From Planctomycetota bacterium (GTDB taxonomy: Bacteria; Planctomycetota; Phycisphaerae; UBA1845): DNA of 49,896 nt. Positions 18,282-26,824 of the stretch are shown piece after piece (the stretch's first letter is position 1; every line of letters begins with the position of its first letter). Position numbers and translations under genes: made by a program. The stretch spans positions 1 to 49,896 of the forward strand of contig JAJRPG010000045.1 of NCBI GenBank assembly GCA_024280855.1. The letters are read 5' to 3'. The notes under the pieces are model-generated. The model ran no database searches. It was not told where the DNA came from and saw only the letters and a list, made by a program, of their open reading frames with translations.

Positions 18282-20330
18282 CTAAGGGCCAATACGAATA
18301 GGCTCGTTACGCAGGAATTTTTCCAGGCGTTTTGAAAGTTCTCGCAGTAGCCGGTCCTCATCATGTTTTTCTGCGAGAATCATCGCCCGCTGAATAGTGT
18401 CGATCGCCAGGTCAAATTGATTGGATTCAGCTTGAGCGGTGGCTAATGTCATTAGCGCGATCGGATTGTACGGCGTGCGTCGAACAACGGATGACGCCAG
18501 CTTAGTTGCTTGTTCGCCATTACGAATGGCTTCGTCGGGGTGCATGGACAAAACATTTGCTAAATATGTTTTCGCTTTCAAATATTCTGGATGGCGACGC
18601 ACGGTATCGTACAAAATGACGACCGCGTCCTTCTCTCGATTTTTTCCCAGCAATAATTGAGCCAGTGAAAAAGAGGCTCTGCCGCGATTGGGATCAATGC
18701 GTAATGAGGCAAAATATAACTGAATAGCAGCCTCGGTATATCCCGCGTCACGTTGCAAATCTCCGAAATGATGGAGGGCTACGACGTCTTTTGGGTCAAG
18801 TTCTAACGCCTGTTGATAATGCTTCGCGGCGTCTTGCGACTTCAACCGATCTTTGAGTGCGTCTGCATAATTGGTATGGGCGATAGCGCTGTTGGGAGAA
18901 ATTTTTACTCCGCGTTGCCACAAGGAATGATCTGATGACCAGTAGTAGCATTGAACGATGGTCGCCTGAGTCAGGATGGTAGAGATGCTCACCAGCATAA
19001 GGGCTGCGAGATAACGGAATTCGCGTTTGTCACGCCACCATCGAGAATTGAAAACTTGTAGCACGCCCGCGCCAGCGAACACCGCAAACCCCATGCAGGA
19101 AAGATAGCTGTAACGGTCTGCCACCAGTTGAGGCCCGCTTTGTGCAATACCCAGTACCGGCGAAACGCTTACGGCATACACCGCCAGTACCGCTAACAAG
19201 GCGGGTACTTTCTTGCGTAACCAAATGCTGGCTACGACGGTTGAAAATAAAATGATACCGCTAATGAAAAACATGGAGCCTAGCAGTATTTCTCTCGACG
19301 GAATGGGATACAAAGGCCCAAGCCCAAACGGCAGTAAAGTCTTTTGTAAATAAAACACCAGTCCATAACAAGCTTGTGCGATCCTGGCTAAAGCGTCATG
19401 ATTTTCCATTGTATAAAGAGCGCCGCCTTCTTCCTGAGCAATGATCGCGCGCACGCCAGCCAGTATCGCAATAAGAAGGAACGGTAACTTTTCGAGAATC
19501 ATGTGTCGCAAATGGATACGTTGATGATGCGCTCTTGGTACATGTCGCCTTAGCGGAAAGCGGTCTATGGCAAGTAGTACCAGTGGCAAGGTCATCGCGG
19601 AGGCTTTGGCTAATAGCGATACCATGCAACTGATTATGGACAAAACAAACATGACGCGGGCGAGTGACTTTGATTGCCTTGTTGGTAGAGGATTTGTCTC
19701 GTCATGAAAAGCTACATATCGTAAGTATAGCCATATTGATGTCACATAGAAAAATCCACTAAGCACATCTCGACGTTCTGCAATCCAAGCCACCGATTCC
19801 ACGCGTAGCGGATGCACCGCAAACCATAACGCTGCCAACCCTGCCGCAATAACCGTTCGATGATTTCGGCGATCCGAAGTACGATTGGTGCCTTCCCAAA
19901 TGAGTCTTCGAGCGACAAAATAAAAGGCCAAGGCGGTCAGGATATGCCATTGAACATTTGTCAGGTGATAAAGAAATGCATCAGGCCCCCAAAGCGCAAA
20001 ATCGACGGTGTAGCTCCACCAGGTCAGGGGATGAAAGTGCCCGCCGAAGGACGTGGTCCACATCCATTTGACATTGTCCCATGAGATATTTTCGATGTGT
20101 CGGTTGTAGGATACGAGTTTATCGTCGTCCCATTCAACATAGCCAGCCATCAGCGCAGGCAGATAGGCCATGATGATCACCAGCACGAGCGCCGCAGGCG
20201 TTAGTAAGCGCCACCAGGAGGCACGATCGACTTGCTTCTCCAGACGAAAGGTTCGCATGGAACCACTCTGCGAGAGCAGGGGATCAGGAGGCGGGGAAGC
20301 GAACGGGTCCAAAGGGTCAGCGTTTGTCAC
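18282..20330 (-). CDS. GT-C-type membrane protein with C-terminal TPR repeats
   Basis: 682 residues from a GTG at 20330, with no clear ribosome site. Residues 1-40 are Pro/Ser-rich and cytosolic. About ten to eleven membrane helices follow (from 43). The first external loop has the acidic motif E-W-D-D-D (67-70), then H-F-H-P-L-T-W-W-S-Y and F-A-V-H-P-L-R-V-E-S-V-A-W-I-A-E-R. This architecture matches TMTC-like/GT-C glycosyltransferase relatives common in Planctomycetota and Verrucomicrobiota. The C-terminal 200 residues contain four to five TPR units (for example A-L-E-L-D-P-K-D and L-R-I-D-P-N-R-G). GT-C enzymes use lipid-linked sugars to glycosylate exported proteins, and the D-D motif suggests the same here, but activity is unproven. 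It is convergent with secA (28-base gap). Confidence 0.75.
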   Translation of the reverse strand: MTNADPLDPFASPPPDPLLSQSGSMRTFRLEKQVDRASWWRLLTPAALVLVIIMAYLPALMAGYVEWDDDKLVSYNRHIENISWDNVKWMWTTSFGGHFHPLTWWSYTVDFALWGPDAFLYHLTNVQWHILTALAFYFVARRLIWEGTNRTSDRRNHRTVIAAGLAALWFAVHPLRVESVAWIAERRDVLSGFFYVTSIWLYLRYVAFHDETNPLPTRQSKSLARVMFVLSIISCMVSLLAKASAMTLPLVLLAIDRFPLRRHVPRAHHQRIHLRHMILEKLPFLLIAILAGVRAIIAQEEGGALYTMENHDALARIAQACYGLVFYLQKTLLPFGLGPLYPIPSREILLGSMFFISGIILFSTVVASIWLRKKVPALLAVLAVYAVSVSPVLGIAQSGPQLVADRYSYLSCMGFAVFAGAGVLQVFNSRWWRDKREFRYLAALMLVSISTILTQATIVQCYYWSSDHSLWQRGVKISPNSAIAHTNYADALKDRLKSQDAAKHYQQALELDPKDVVALHHFGDLQRDAGYTEAAIQLYFASLRIDPNRGRASFSLAQLLLGKNREKDAVVILYDTVRRHPEYLKAKTYLANVLSMHPDEAIRNGEQATKLASSVVRRTPYNPIALMTLATAQAESNQFDLAIDTIQRAMILAEKHDEDRLLRELSKRLEKFLRNEPIRIGP

Positions 20331-20454
20331 GCGGATATGATAGGGCGGATGTACAACATCGCCAAGATCAGTGAAATTATGGTAGGATTGAGCAAAGAAC
20401 TATCAACGTGCATCCATGTATGAACTTGAAGAGCGGGCCATGGGAGTCGTGCAA

Positions 20455-21093
20455 ATGAAAACAAGATCAATATCTGGTGCGATATTGTTGCTACTTACGG
20501 GATGCGGTTTCACGCATCAATTACCACTATATTCTGATTATCAATCCATACGATTAAATCAGCCTGTACCAGCCAAGTATGACCAAAGCGATACCACATC
20601 TATTTCGAGACTCACGGATTGGGAGTACGCGACTGGAGCTGACGAATCCTTTGGAATTATTGTTAACGATGCAGGTGATGTAGTTGGCAAGAAATACCAA
20701 ATGAGTGGGGAAGAAGGATCGCTATTGACAATGATGTTTAAGAGGCGAGAAAAGACTGAGTGGGAGATTGATATAAAAGCATCTACTCAGGAGAAGGTCT
20801 ATCAGGCTTTGAGAAGCAAAATAAATCAACTCCAATTTGTTGGAAGTAAACGCGACTGGGAAGGGTTGCTGCAATCTGCTGAGGCGCGGGGCGATATAGC
20901 CGATCGTTCGTTCAGGTATCAGGTGGTGAAAGACGTTAAATTATTCCCTGCCATTCGCTCGACTTGTTGGATGCTGTACTGGGAAAAGCCAAATATCCTT
21001 AAAATCGCTATAGAAGAAAGAATAGATATTTCTCCTGTCGTCTGGACTGTGTTGGGTTGGGGGTACTGGTTGGTGACCGGAAAGATTAATTGA
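20455..21093 (+). CDS. Small lipoprotein of unknown function
   Basis: 212 residues from the ATG at 20455 (GGGAG eight bases upstream). An ATG at 20440 is also possible but would lengthen the signal. The signal peptide ends in the lipobox L-L-T-G-C (Cys17). The mature protein is charged and mixed alpha/beta, with no motif that I recognise. A hydrophobic patch occurs near the C-terminus (W-T-V-L-G-W-G-Y-W-L-V). It opens a plus-strand series of exported proteins that leads to tatC; the next gene follows after 143 bases. Confidence 0.7.
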   Translation: MKTRSISGAILLLLTGCGFTHQLPLYSDYQSIRLNQPVPAKYDQSDTTSISRLTDWEYATGADESFGIIVNDAGDVVGKKYQMSGEEGSLLTMMFKRREKTEWEIDIKASTQEKVYQALRSKINQLQFVGSKRDWEGLLQSAEARGDIADRSFRYQVVKDVKLFPAIRSTCWMLYWEKPNILKIAIEERIDISPVVWTVLGWGYWLVTGKIN

Positions 21094-21236
21094 ATTAGGG
21101 GGGCGTTGTCCAAAGGATATTACCGACTCTGACCCTTGAGCCAAAGTTGTAGACGCATGTTGGCCGACTTATACTTCATGGGCGTAATGTAAGGCCGAGT
21201 ATATACGCTATTGGGATGCTGCGAGGATTGTTGTTG

Positions 21237-22172
21237 ATGAACAAAATCTATTGGCTAAGTTTATTGCCCTTGTTCGCGCTTTGTAGTGGAGGGTGTAGCA
21301 CGACGGATTTGATTTGGAATCCATTTGAGCTTGAGACTATCATTCCCTTCGCTGGCAAGCCCATCCACATTGCAATCGCCGATGCCAATAGCGGAGTTTT
21401 TGATGCCAACGACTGGGCATTAATAAAGCGGCAGTCTCCCTGGGACATGTTACAGCAAGATATCTCGGCTGATTTGTTGCGCTTAGTTACTGTTGAGCCT
21501 CTCAAGCCGTTTCAAATTGCGGCGATGCTGCAATCTGGAAGATGTCAGTATGCCATTCTGAGGCAGGCGGATGTAGCCGAATTTCTTGCCGGCGAACAAG
21601 AAGTGGATGTCTTGGCTAAGGGGAAGGTGTTAAGGCGGCAGGGCGTACTTGTCGCCAATAAGGAAAGCGGCATCACATCGCTAGCTACGCTTAAAGATAA
21701 ACAGTTTGCGTTTGGCCCGCGCCACGACCCGGTTCTCTTTTTTGATGCGCTAAGAGTGTTGGATGAAGCGGGTGTTTCGCCTTCGGATATTCAACAGGAA
21801 TTTGCGATCACTGGTTTCGAGGGATCGTTGCAAAATCATATTTCCTCTAGAGAAGCCGCCAAGGAAATCGTCTATAGGCCTGGAACGCCAGCCGGGGTTA
21901 TTGAAGCTGCTGAATACGACGCTTATCCCGAAACTGGCGGCCTTTGGTTGCCGATATTATTCACGTTCAGTAAGGACCAGTTTGTGGAGCTGGGACGCAC
22001 GGAAGTGATTGAAATGGAAAGTATTCCCGATGCAGTATTCGTGGCTAGTGCCTTAGCGGATAAACGCACTACGGAGAAAATCCGGCGACTACTACTCTCG
22101 CTCCATGAGCGTCATATAGAAGCTGTTCATTCGTTGGGGTTTTCCAAGTTTGAAGCCGGGAAAAGTGAGTAA
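21237..22172 (+). CDS. PhnD-like substrate-binding lipoprotein
   Basis: 311 residues. I chose the ATG at 21237, nine bases after GAGGA, over the ATG at 21216. The signal peptide ends in a weak lipobox (S-G-G-C, Cys20). The body has the pattern of periplasmic phosphate/phosphonate-binding (PhnD-like) proteins: residues near 45 form the first strand, then P-F-Q-I-A-A-M-L-Q-S-G, Y-A-I-L-R, the strand V-L-V-A-N-K-E-S-G-I, L-K-D-K-Q-F-A-F-G and D-E-A-G-V. These proteins are two-lobed binding folds, and the sequence keeps both lobes. No ABC permease or ATPase gene lies beside it, so it may be a sensor or a solitary binding protein. The ligand cannot be read from the sequence. Confidence 0.7.
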   Translation: MNKIYWLSLLPLFALCSGGCSTTDLIWNPFELETIIPFAGKPIHIAIADANSGVFDANDWALIKRQSPWDMLQQDISADLLRLVTVEPLKPFQIAAMLQSGRCQYAILRQADVAEFLAGEQEVDVLAKGKVLRRQGVLVANKESGITSLATLKDKQFAFGPRHDPVLFFDALRVLDEAGVSPSDIQQEFAITGFEGSLQNHISSREAAKEIVYRPGTPAGVIEAAEYDAYPETGGLWLPILFTFSKDQFVELGRTEVIEMESIPDAVFVASALADKRTTEKIRRLLLSLHERHIEAVHSLGFSKFEAGKSE

Positions 22173-22220
22173 TAGTATCCGCGCTAAAGCGTGAGCGATG
22201 TGCGATCAAGGAAGATCATC

Positions 22221-23528
22221 ATGCGACGTAAACAAATACAATTCACGGCTGGCATCATCTTGTTAGCCATGACACCTGCTTGGACGATTGCCCAGGAAAA
22301 CAAGCAAGATGACACACCTGCGGCGGAGTCCGCGATGCGTCAGCTCATAGATCAGCTCGGCGACGCCAGTTTCGAGGTGCGGGCAGAGGCTACGCGACGC
22401 ATTTGCAAGATGGGCCTGGTCGCAAGCGAGTATCTCAAACAAGCCGCAGCTACCGGGCAAGCTGAAATTTCCTTACGAGCGAAGCATCTACTAAAAACAT
22501 TAGACGCACTCATGTTCAGTGGCGTGGAAGTTTCTTTAGCCGTCTCAGCTTCGACGGTGCGCTGGCACGAACCTGTGGATATTAAAATGACATTCACAAA
22601 TCATTCTCCCGTGCCAGCTAGAGTTCCGTTTGAGCTTGGCTCGAAATCTTTAGCTAAAAGTCTGGAAGGGCGACAGGTCGGTGACATGTTAGACGCGGCG
22701 GAATATTTGCACATCACCGCACCGGATGGCTCTGACGTAAACATCATGCTGGACGATATTTCGGAGCATCCCGACGTAACTAATATCGTTGAGCATCGCG
22801 TGCAAGGTGGTACGGTTAGTACATTGGCTCCGGGAGAAAAGGCCGAGCTGACGCTTCGAGGTTTTAATCGAGGGTGGGCGCGGTATCCATTATACGAAAA
22901 AGGGGCGTATCGCATTTCGTTCGATTATACGCCTCAATGGAGCGACGATTCGCTGTTATCAGAAAAGGTGGGGCGGGTGGTTAGTAATGATGTGCAGATA
23001 AACATCTCCGAAGCTGCGCCGCTTTCGGTGTCTCGCCATCAGATTATGGGCGCTTTCAGTATTGCGTTAGAGAACGACCAATTTATAGCGCGGGCACATT
23101 GCCGGTCTGACAAGCCCATATTCATTAACAAAAATTTTGGCCTAAGGTTGCCCTTGTCTCAGGCTCGATGGGAATTCAGTACGCAGACCAAAATTATCGA
23201 AATCCCCGTAACGCCTGCGAGAGAAATTTTTGATCCGAATCTGATCGAAAAAATAGATGTAGACGAGTCGATTGTTGTTGCGAAAATTTCCCGGCAGGCA
23301 TTGCAAGATTGGCTAACTCAGCGAAATGCTTCATTGGATGAGCCGGATGCGAAAATATGTTTTACATACGCCAATTGGTGTAATCGTACCTGGCAACTGC
23401 GCGAACAAATTCGCTCAAGCAAAAAAGGGACGAAGCCTCAGATTGCGGATGTCGCATTACCACGGCGCATTCTTTCAGCTAGACATGCGAGCAAGCCGCT
23501 AGCTTTGACGGTGGCGAATCATCAATGA
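22221..23528 (+). CDS. Exported protein with N-terminal HEAT-like segment
   Basis: 435 residues from the ATG at 22221 (AAGGAAG six bases upstream); the frame opens earlier without support. A signal peptide ends near I-A-Q-E. Residues around 40-100 form a HEAT-like helical pair (L-I-D-Q-L-G-D-A-S-F-E-V-R-A-E-A-T-R-R-I). This motif is common in planctomycete periplasmic proteins, where it often introduces C-terminal domains of unknown role. The remainder is beta-rich with a strand pattern like that of transglutaminase-associated or Ig-like folds (V-D-I-K-M-T-F-T-N-H-S and Y-R-I-S-F-D-Y). No catalytic residues stand out. It lies 48 bases after the PhnD-like gene and 48 before tatC, so it is probably in the same operon. 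Confidence 0.75.
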   Translation: MRRKQIQFTAGIILLAMTPAWTIAQENKQDDTPAAESAMRQLIDQLGDASFEVRAEATRRICKMGLVASEYLKQAAATGQAEISLRAKHLLKTLDALMFSGVEVSLAVSASTVRWHEPVDIKMTFTNHSPVPARVPFELGSKSLAKSLEGRQVGDMLDAAEYLHITAPDGSDVNIMLDDISEHPDVTNIVEHRVQGGTVSTLAPGEKAELTLRGFNRGWARYPLYEKGAYRISFDYTPQWSDDSLLSEKVGRVVSNDVQINISEAAPLSVSRHQIMGAFSIALENDQFIARAHCRSDKPIFINKNFGLRLPLSQARWEFSTQTKIIEIPVTPAREIFDPNLIEKIDVDESIVVAKISRQALQDWLTQRNASLDEPDAKICFTYANWCNRTWQLREQIRSSKKGTKPQIADVALPRRILSARHASKPLALTVANHQ

Positions 23529-23576
23529 TGGCTATGACTTATCGTTTTCCGTTTACATGGGTAGAATAAGTAAAGT

Positions 23577-24596
23577 ATGACGCAGGACACGCAACAATCT
23601 GGTTCGCCTACATCGACTGATGCCGCGCAAGACCCTTTTGCGGTTTCGCGTATGTCATTTGGCGATCACCTGGATGAATTGCGTCGAAGTCTTATCCGCG
23701 CACTCATCGGCGTATTGTTAGCTACGATTTTAGCTTTTGCGATAGGTGACCAAATTCTTGGGATTGTCATTAAGCCGTTACTTACCGTTCAATATGCCAA
23801 CGGTCTTCAGCCTAGCCTGACGGTCCTTTCGCCGATGGGCGGCTTCACGGCTTATTTGAAAATTTCCTTCCTGTCGGGTTTGATTCTTGCGATGCCTTGG
23901 GCGCTTTATCAATTGTGGTCATTCATTGCCTCCGGTTTGCATAGTCATGAAAGGCGGTTCATCCGCACGCTCGCCCCGGCGTCGCTTGGTCTTTTTGTGG
24001 TTGGGGTGTTGTTTCTTTATTATATTGTGTTGCCGATCGTCTTGCATTTTTTCATCACTTTTAACAGCAGCTTTGGTCTGCCAAATTTAGAGTTATCACG
24101 ATTTGAGAAAATGGTGCTTCCTGAGCATGTTGAAGGTCCGGCTGTCGCTGATGCAATCACTCCGGGAACCATGTCAGCTATGACAACTGACCCGACATCG
24201 CCCAAGCCGGGTGATTGGTGGATCAATACGACGACTCGTCGCATCATGTTCAAAACAGCTACGGACGTCTGGTCGGTTCCCTTGCAGCAGGGGGCGTTAG
24301 CTGCGCCCATGACAAGCCAATTCGCCCTGGATTCATATATCTCTTTCGTATTGATGCTTGCACTGGCCTTTGGAATTGCGTTTGAGACCCCCATCGCTGT
24401 CTTTTTCCTTTCCTGGTCGGGTATTGTGCCAATTGAGACGATGAAACGAGGCCGGCGATATGTGTTGTTAGCTATGGTATTCGTGTCAGCCGTTCTGACC
24501 CCGCCCGATGTCATCAGCCAAATTTTGCTAGCCGGGCCAATGTATCTTCTGTTTGAGATTGGCCTGTTCGTGTCCAAGATGACCCAGCGACCATAA
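23577..24596 (+). CDS. tatC: Twin-arginine translocase subunit TatC with long periplasmic insert
   Basis: 339 residues against about 250 usually. TatC is the inner-membrane receptor for folded Tat substrates. The N-terminus carries the family motif M-S-F-G-D-H-L-D-E-L-R-R. Six helices are visible: 39-63, about 90-120, about 128-163, then two after residue 256 and a last one ending F-E-I-G-L-F-V. The motif P-W-A-L-Y-Q-L-W-S-F and the C-terminal F-V-S-A-V-L-T-P-P-D-V-I-S-Q are typical. Between helices 3 and 4 the second periplasmic loop is about 90 residues instead of about 30. It contains G-D-W-W-I-N-T-T-T-R-R-I-M and M-F-K-T-A-T-D-V-W. No tatA/B lies next to it. Confidence 0.93.
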   Translation: MTQDTQQSGSPTSTDAAQDPFAVSRMSFGDHLDELRRSLIRALIGVLLATILAFAIGDQILGIVIKPLLTVQYANGLQPSLTVLSPMGGFTAYLKISFLSGLILAMPWALYQLWSFIASGLHSHERRFIRTLAPASLGLFVVGVLFLYYIVLPIVLHFFITFNSSFGLPNLELSRFEKMVLPEHVEGPAVADAITPGTMSAMTTDPTSPKPGDWWINTTTRRIMFKTATDVWSVPLQQGALAAPMTSQFALDSYISFVLMLALAFGIAFETPIAVFFLSWSGIVPIETMKRGRRYVLLAMVFVSAVLTPPDVISQILLAGPMYLLFEIGLFVSKMTQRP

Positions 24597-24691
24597 TTTC
24601 CTCGCAGAATTGAAACCATTTTGGCTTTCGGCTTGCACAATACCGTTGCAGGACATACGCTGCCTAACTTGTGTATTTTACGAGATAAAAC

Positions 24692-24718
24692 GAGCCGCAG
24701 GCTTTAGCCTGCGCGGTG
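24692..24718 (+). repeat. Palindromic repeat family A, intergenic copy
   Basis: GAGCCGCAGGCTTTAGCCTG then CGCGG; perfect core arms GCAGGCT/AGCCTGC around two bases (24697-24712). The flanks GAGCC and GCGG match the copy inside murD, while the stem bases differ in a paired way (GCAGGCT/AGCCTGC against GCGGGCT/AGCCCGC). It lies between tatC and the CLC gene. Confidence 0.75.
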
Positions 24719-24777
24719 GCACGATGGTCTAAATTGCCGGTAATTTTTTGACTCGCTGCTTGAGAGTAGGAACGTCT

Positions 24778-26604
24778 TTGACAACTAAAACAAAACGATT
24801 GGCTGTGCGTGGTCAGCGTACCCGCAACCGCCTCGCGAGTCTGCTTGCTCGGGTAGGCTTTGGTGACGAGTATTTTCTTATTATCGTTTCCATCTTCATC
24901 GGTGGCTTGACCGGCGCTTTTGCGCATCTGTTTTATAACCTTATCGAGGCGGCTCACGCATTCGCTTATGGTCACGGAGACTCAGCTGGTCTTTATAATG
25001 GCCGAGTCTGGATGCTAGTTCTTCTGCCCGCAGTTGGTGGTTTAGCCGTGGGTATCATCACCGTGGCCTTTGCCAAGGAGGCCAAAGGTCATGGCGTGCC
25101 TGAAGTCATGGACGCCATGTCACGAAAGTCCGGCATCATCCGAGGTCGGGTCGCCGCCGCGAAAGCTGTCGCCTCTGCGCTGACCATCGGAACAGGAGGC
25201 TCAGCGGGTACCGAAGGACCAATTGTTCAGATTGGCGCTGCTATTGGTAGCCGACTCGGTCAATTTTTACATATTCATCCACGACAGATGGGCATCGTTG
25301 TAGCCTGTGGCGTATCCGCTGGTATTGCGGCTATTTTTAATGCGCCTATCGCCGGCGTGATGTTTGCCCTGGAAATTTTCCTCCGCGACTTTTCTTTCAA
25401 AACTTTTTCGCCCATCGTATTTAGCAGTGTGATTAGCTGTTCTGTGATGCACGCGCTTCGTTCTGACGATACGGCTATTTTTGAAGTGAACACGCTTCGT
25501 GACGCGGGGTACTTATTTTCAGGATATGAACTGCCGTTTTTTCTTGTACTTGGTGTTCTCTCTGCTATCGTAGCGGTTGGCTTTATTCGCGCTCTTTATA
25601 TCACTGAAGACTTTTCCGATTGGCTGCGCGTGCCTGAATTCTCCAAGCCAGCCATTGGTGCCGCGTTGCTGGGATTATGTGGCGTGATATATGTTTCCTT
25701 ATCTCACGACAACGCCGTCCCCGCGTTTTTCGGTAACGGTTACTCCGCGATTAATTTCCTCTTGGAATCAAGCGTGTTGACGAGTTCTGTGGGCTGGCTG
25801 CTGCTGATATGTGGCTTAAAAGCATTAGCCACCTGTTTAACGCTGGGCAGTGGCGGGTCTGGTGGTGTCTTTGCTCCGTCACTGTTGCTAGGCGCTACGC
25901 TCGGCGCAGCTTTTGGCATGACTCTGGCTTGGCTGGGTTGGATAGATACATCAGCCGTCAGCGCGTACGCGCTGGTTGGGATGGCTGCCCTCGTTGCAGG
26001 AACCACTCATGCGCCGCTAACCGCTATTGTCATGCTTTATGAAATCACGCGTGAACCCAAAGTGATTTTGCCCGTCATGTTCGCAGCTATCGTCGCCACC
26101 GCTGGGGCACAGCTTATGTTGCGCGACAGCATTTACACGCTTAAACTGCGACGGCGTGGCGTGCGTGTGGGGTCTGTGACTGACTTGACCATCTTGCGAA
26201 GAGTTACAGTGTCAGATGTACGACGCATCGACGCCGAATTCGTTCACCCTGCAGACCCACTACAAAACCTTCTGGACTTAGCCGGGCGGACCGAGGCCAC
26301 AGATTTTGTTGTCGTAGACGACCACGACGCATTGCTGGGCGTAGTGACAGGTCGTGATATTCGCACCGCACTATTACAGCCGGAAGCCGTGTCACTTTTG
26401 ATTGTTCAGGAACTGATGCGTTCCAATCTGACGCCTGTAACACCGGATGAAACCCTTGACGTCGTCCTGGATAAATTCGCTCGCAGCGATGTCGAATCCC
26501 TTCCCGTGGTGAGCGACCTTGAGACCGGCCCCGTTTTAGGTCTCATCACCCGCCGAGCGGTTATGCATAGCTATCAGCAGGAGCTTGACCGCCAGTCCCA
26601 ATAA
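24778..26604 (+). CDS. CLC chloride channel/transporter with two CBS domains
   Basis: 608 residues from a TTG at 24778, chosen because AGGA lies six bases upstream; the TTG at 24748 has none. It is an inner-membrane anion channel or transporter. Family motifs are present: G-H-G-V-P-E (104-109), G-T-E-G-P (144-148, gating Glu146) and G-G-V-F-A-P-S (362-368), followed by the pore helices. The position of the proton glutamate of E. coli ClcA (Glu203) appears to be Ile200 here, next to Glu199. This suggests passive channel behaviour or altered coupling (inference). Two CBS domains occupy about 485-600 (F-V-V-V-D-D-H-D-A-L-L-G-V-V-T-G-R-D, L-P-V-V-S-D) and are likely to bind adenine nucleotides. 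No fluoride-riboswitch-like sequence was seen upstream. Confidence 0.92.
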   Translation: MTTKTKRLAVRGQRTRNRLASLLARVGFGDEYFLIIVSIFIGGLTGAFAHLFYNLIEAAHAFAYGHGDSAGLYNGRVWMLVLLPAVGGLAVGIITVAFAKEAKGHGVPEVMDAMSRKSGIIRGRVAAAKAVASALTIGTGGSAGTEGPIVQIGAAIGSRLGQFLHIHPRQMGIVVACGVSAGIAAIFNAPIAGVMFALEIFLRDFSFKTFSPIVFSSVISCSVMHALRSDDTAIFEVNTLRDAGYLFSGYELPFFLVLGVLSAIVAVGFIRALYITEDFSDWLRVPEFSKPAIGAALLGLCGVIYVSLSHDNAVPAFFGNGYSAINFLLESSVLTSSVGWLLLICGLKALATCLTLGSGGSGGVFAPSLLLGATLGAAFGMTLAWLGWIDTSAVSAYALVGMAALVAGTTHAPLTAIVMLYEITREPKVILPVMFAAIVATAGAQLMLRDSIYTLKLRRRGVRVGSVTDLTILRRVTVSDVRRIDAEFVHPADPLQNLLDLAGRTEATDFVVVDDHDALLGVVTGRDIRTALLQPEAVSLLIVQELMRSNLTPVTPDETLDVVLDKFARSDVESLPVVSDLETGPVLGLITRRAVMHSYQQELDRQSQ

Positions 26605-26824
26605 TTTTGCGGACAATTATTTCGCCTGATTAAGCCAAAATGCCTATAGTATAAGCGTTAATTAGCTTCACCAGCTTGCATTATCGGTCGAAAATTTCGC
26701 TTAGAGAAAACCCCTAGATACAAAAACAGCACTTGTAAGAGAGGGGGGGATTTTGGTACGCTGTTACTGATTCTATTTTAAACGCCACGAATGGTTGCGA
26801 CTGCAAGCTTGGGTTTCTTCGTTG

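Noticed and set aside
24597-24777. Possible fluoride riboswitch before the CLC gene
   Set aside because: The expected conserved bases were not found, and the region holds a family-A repeat instead.
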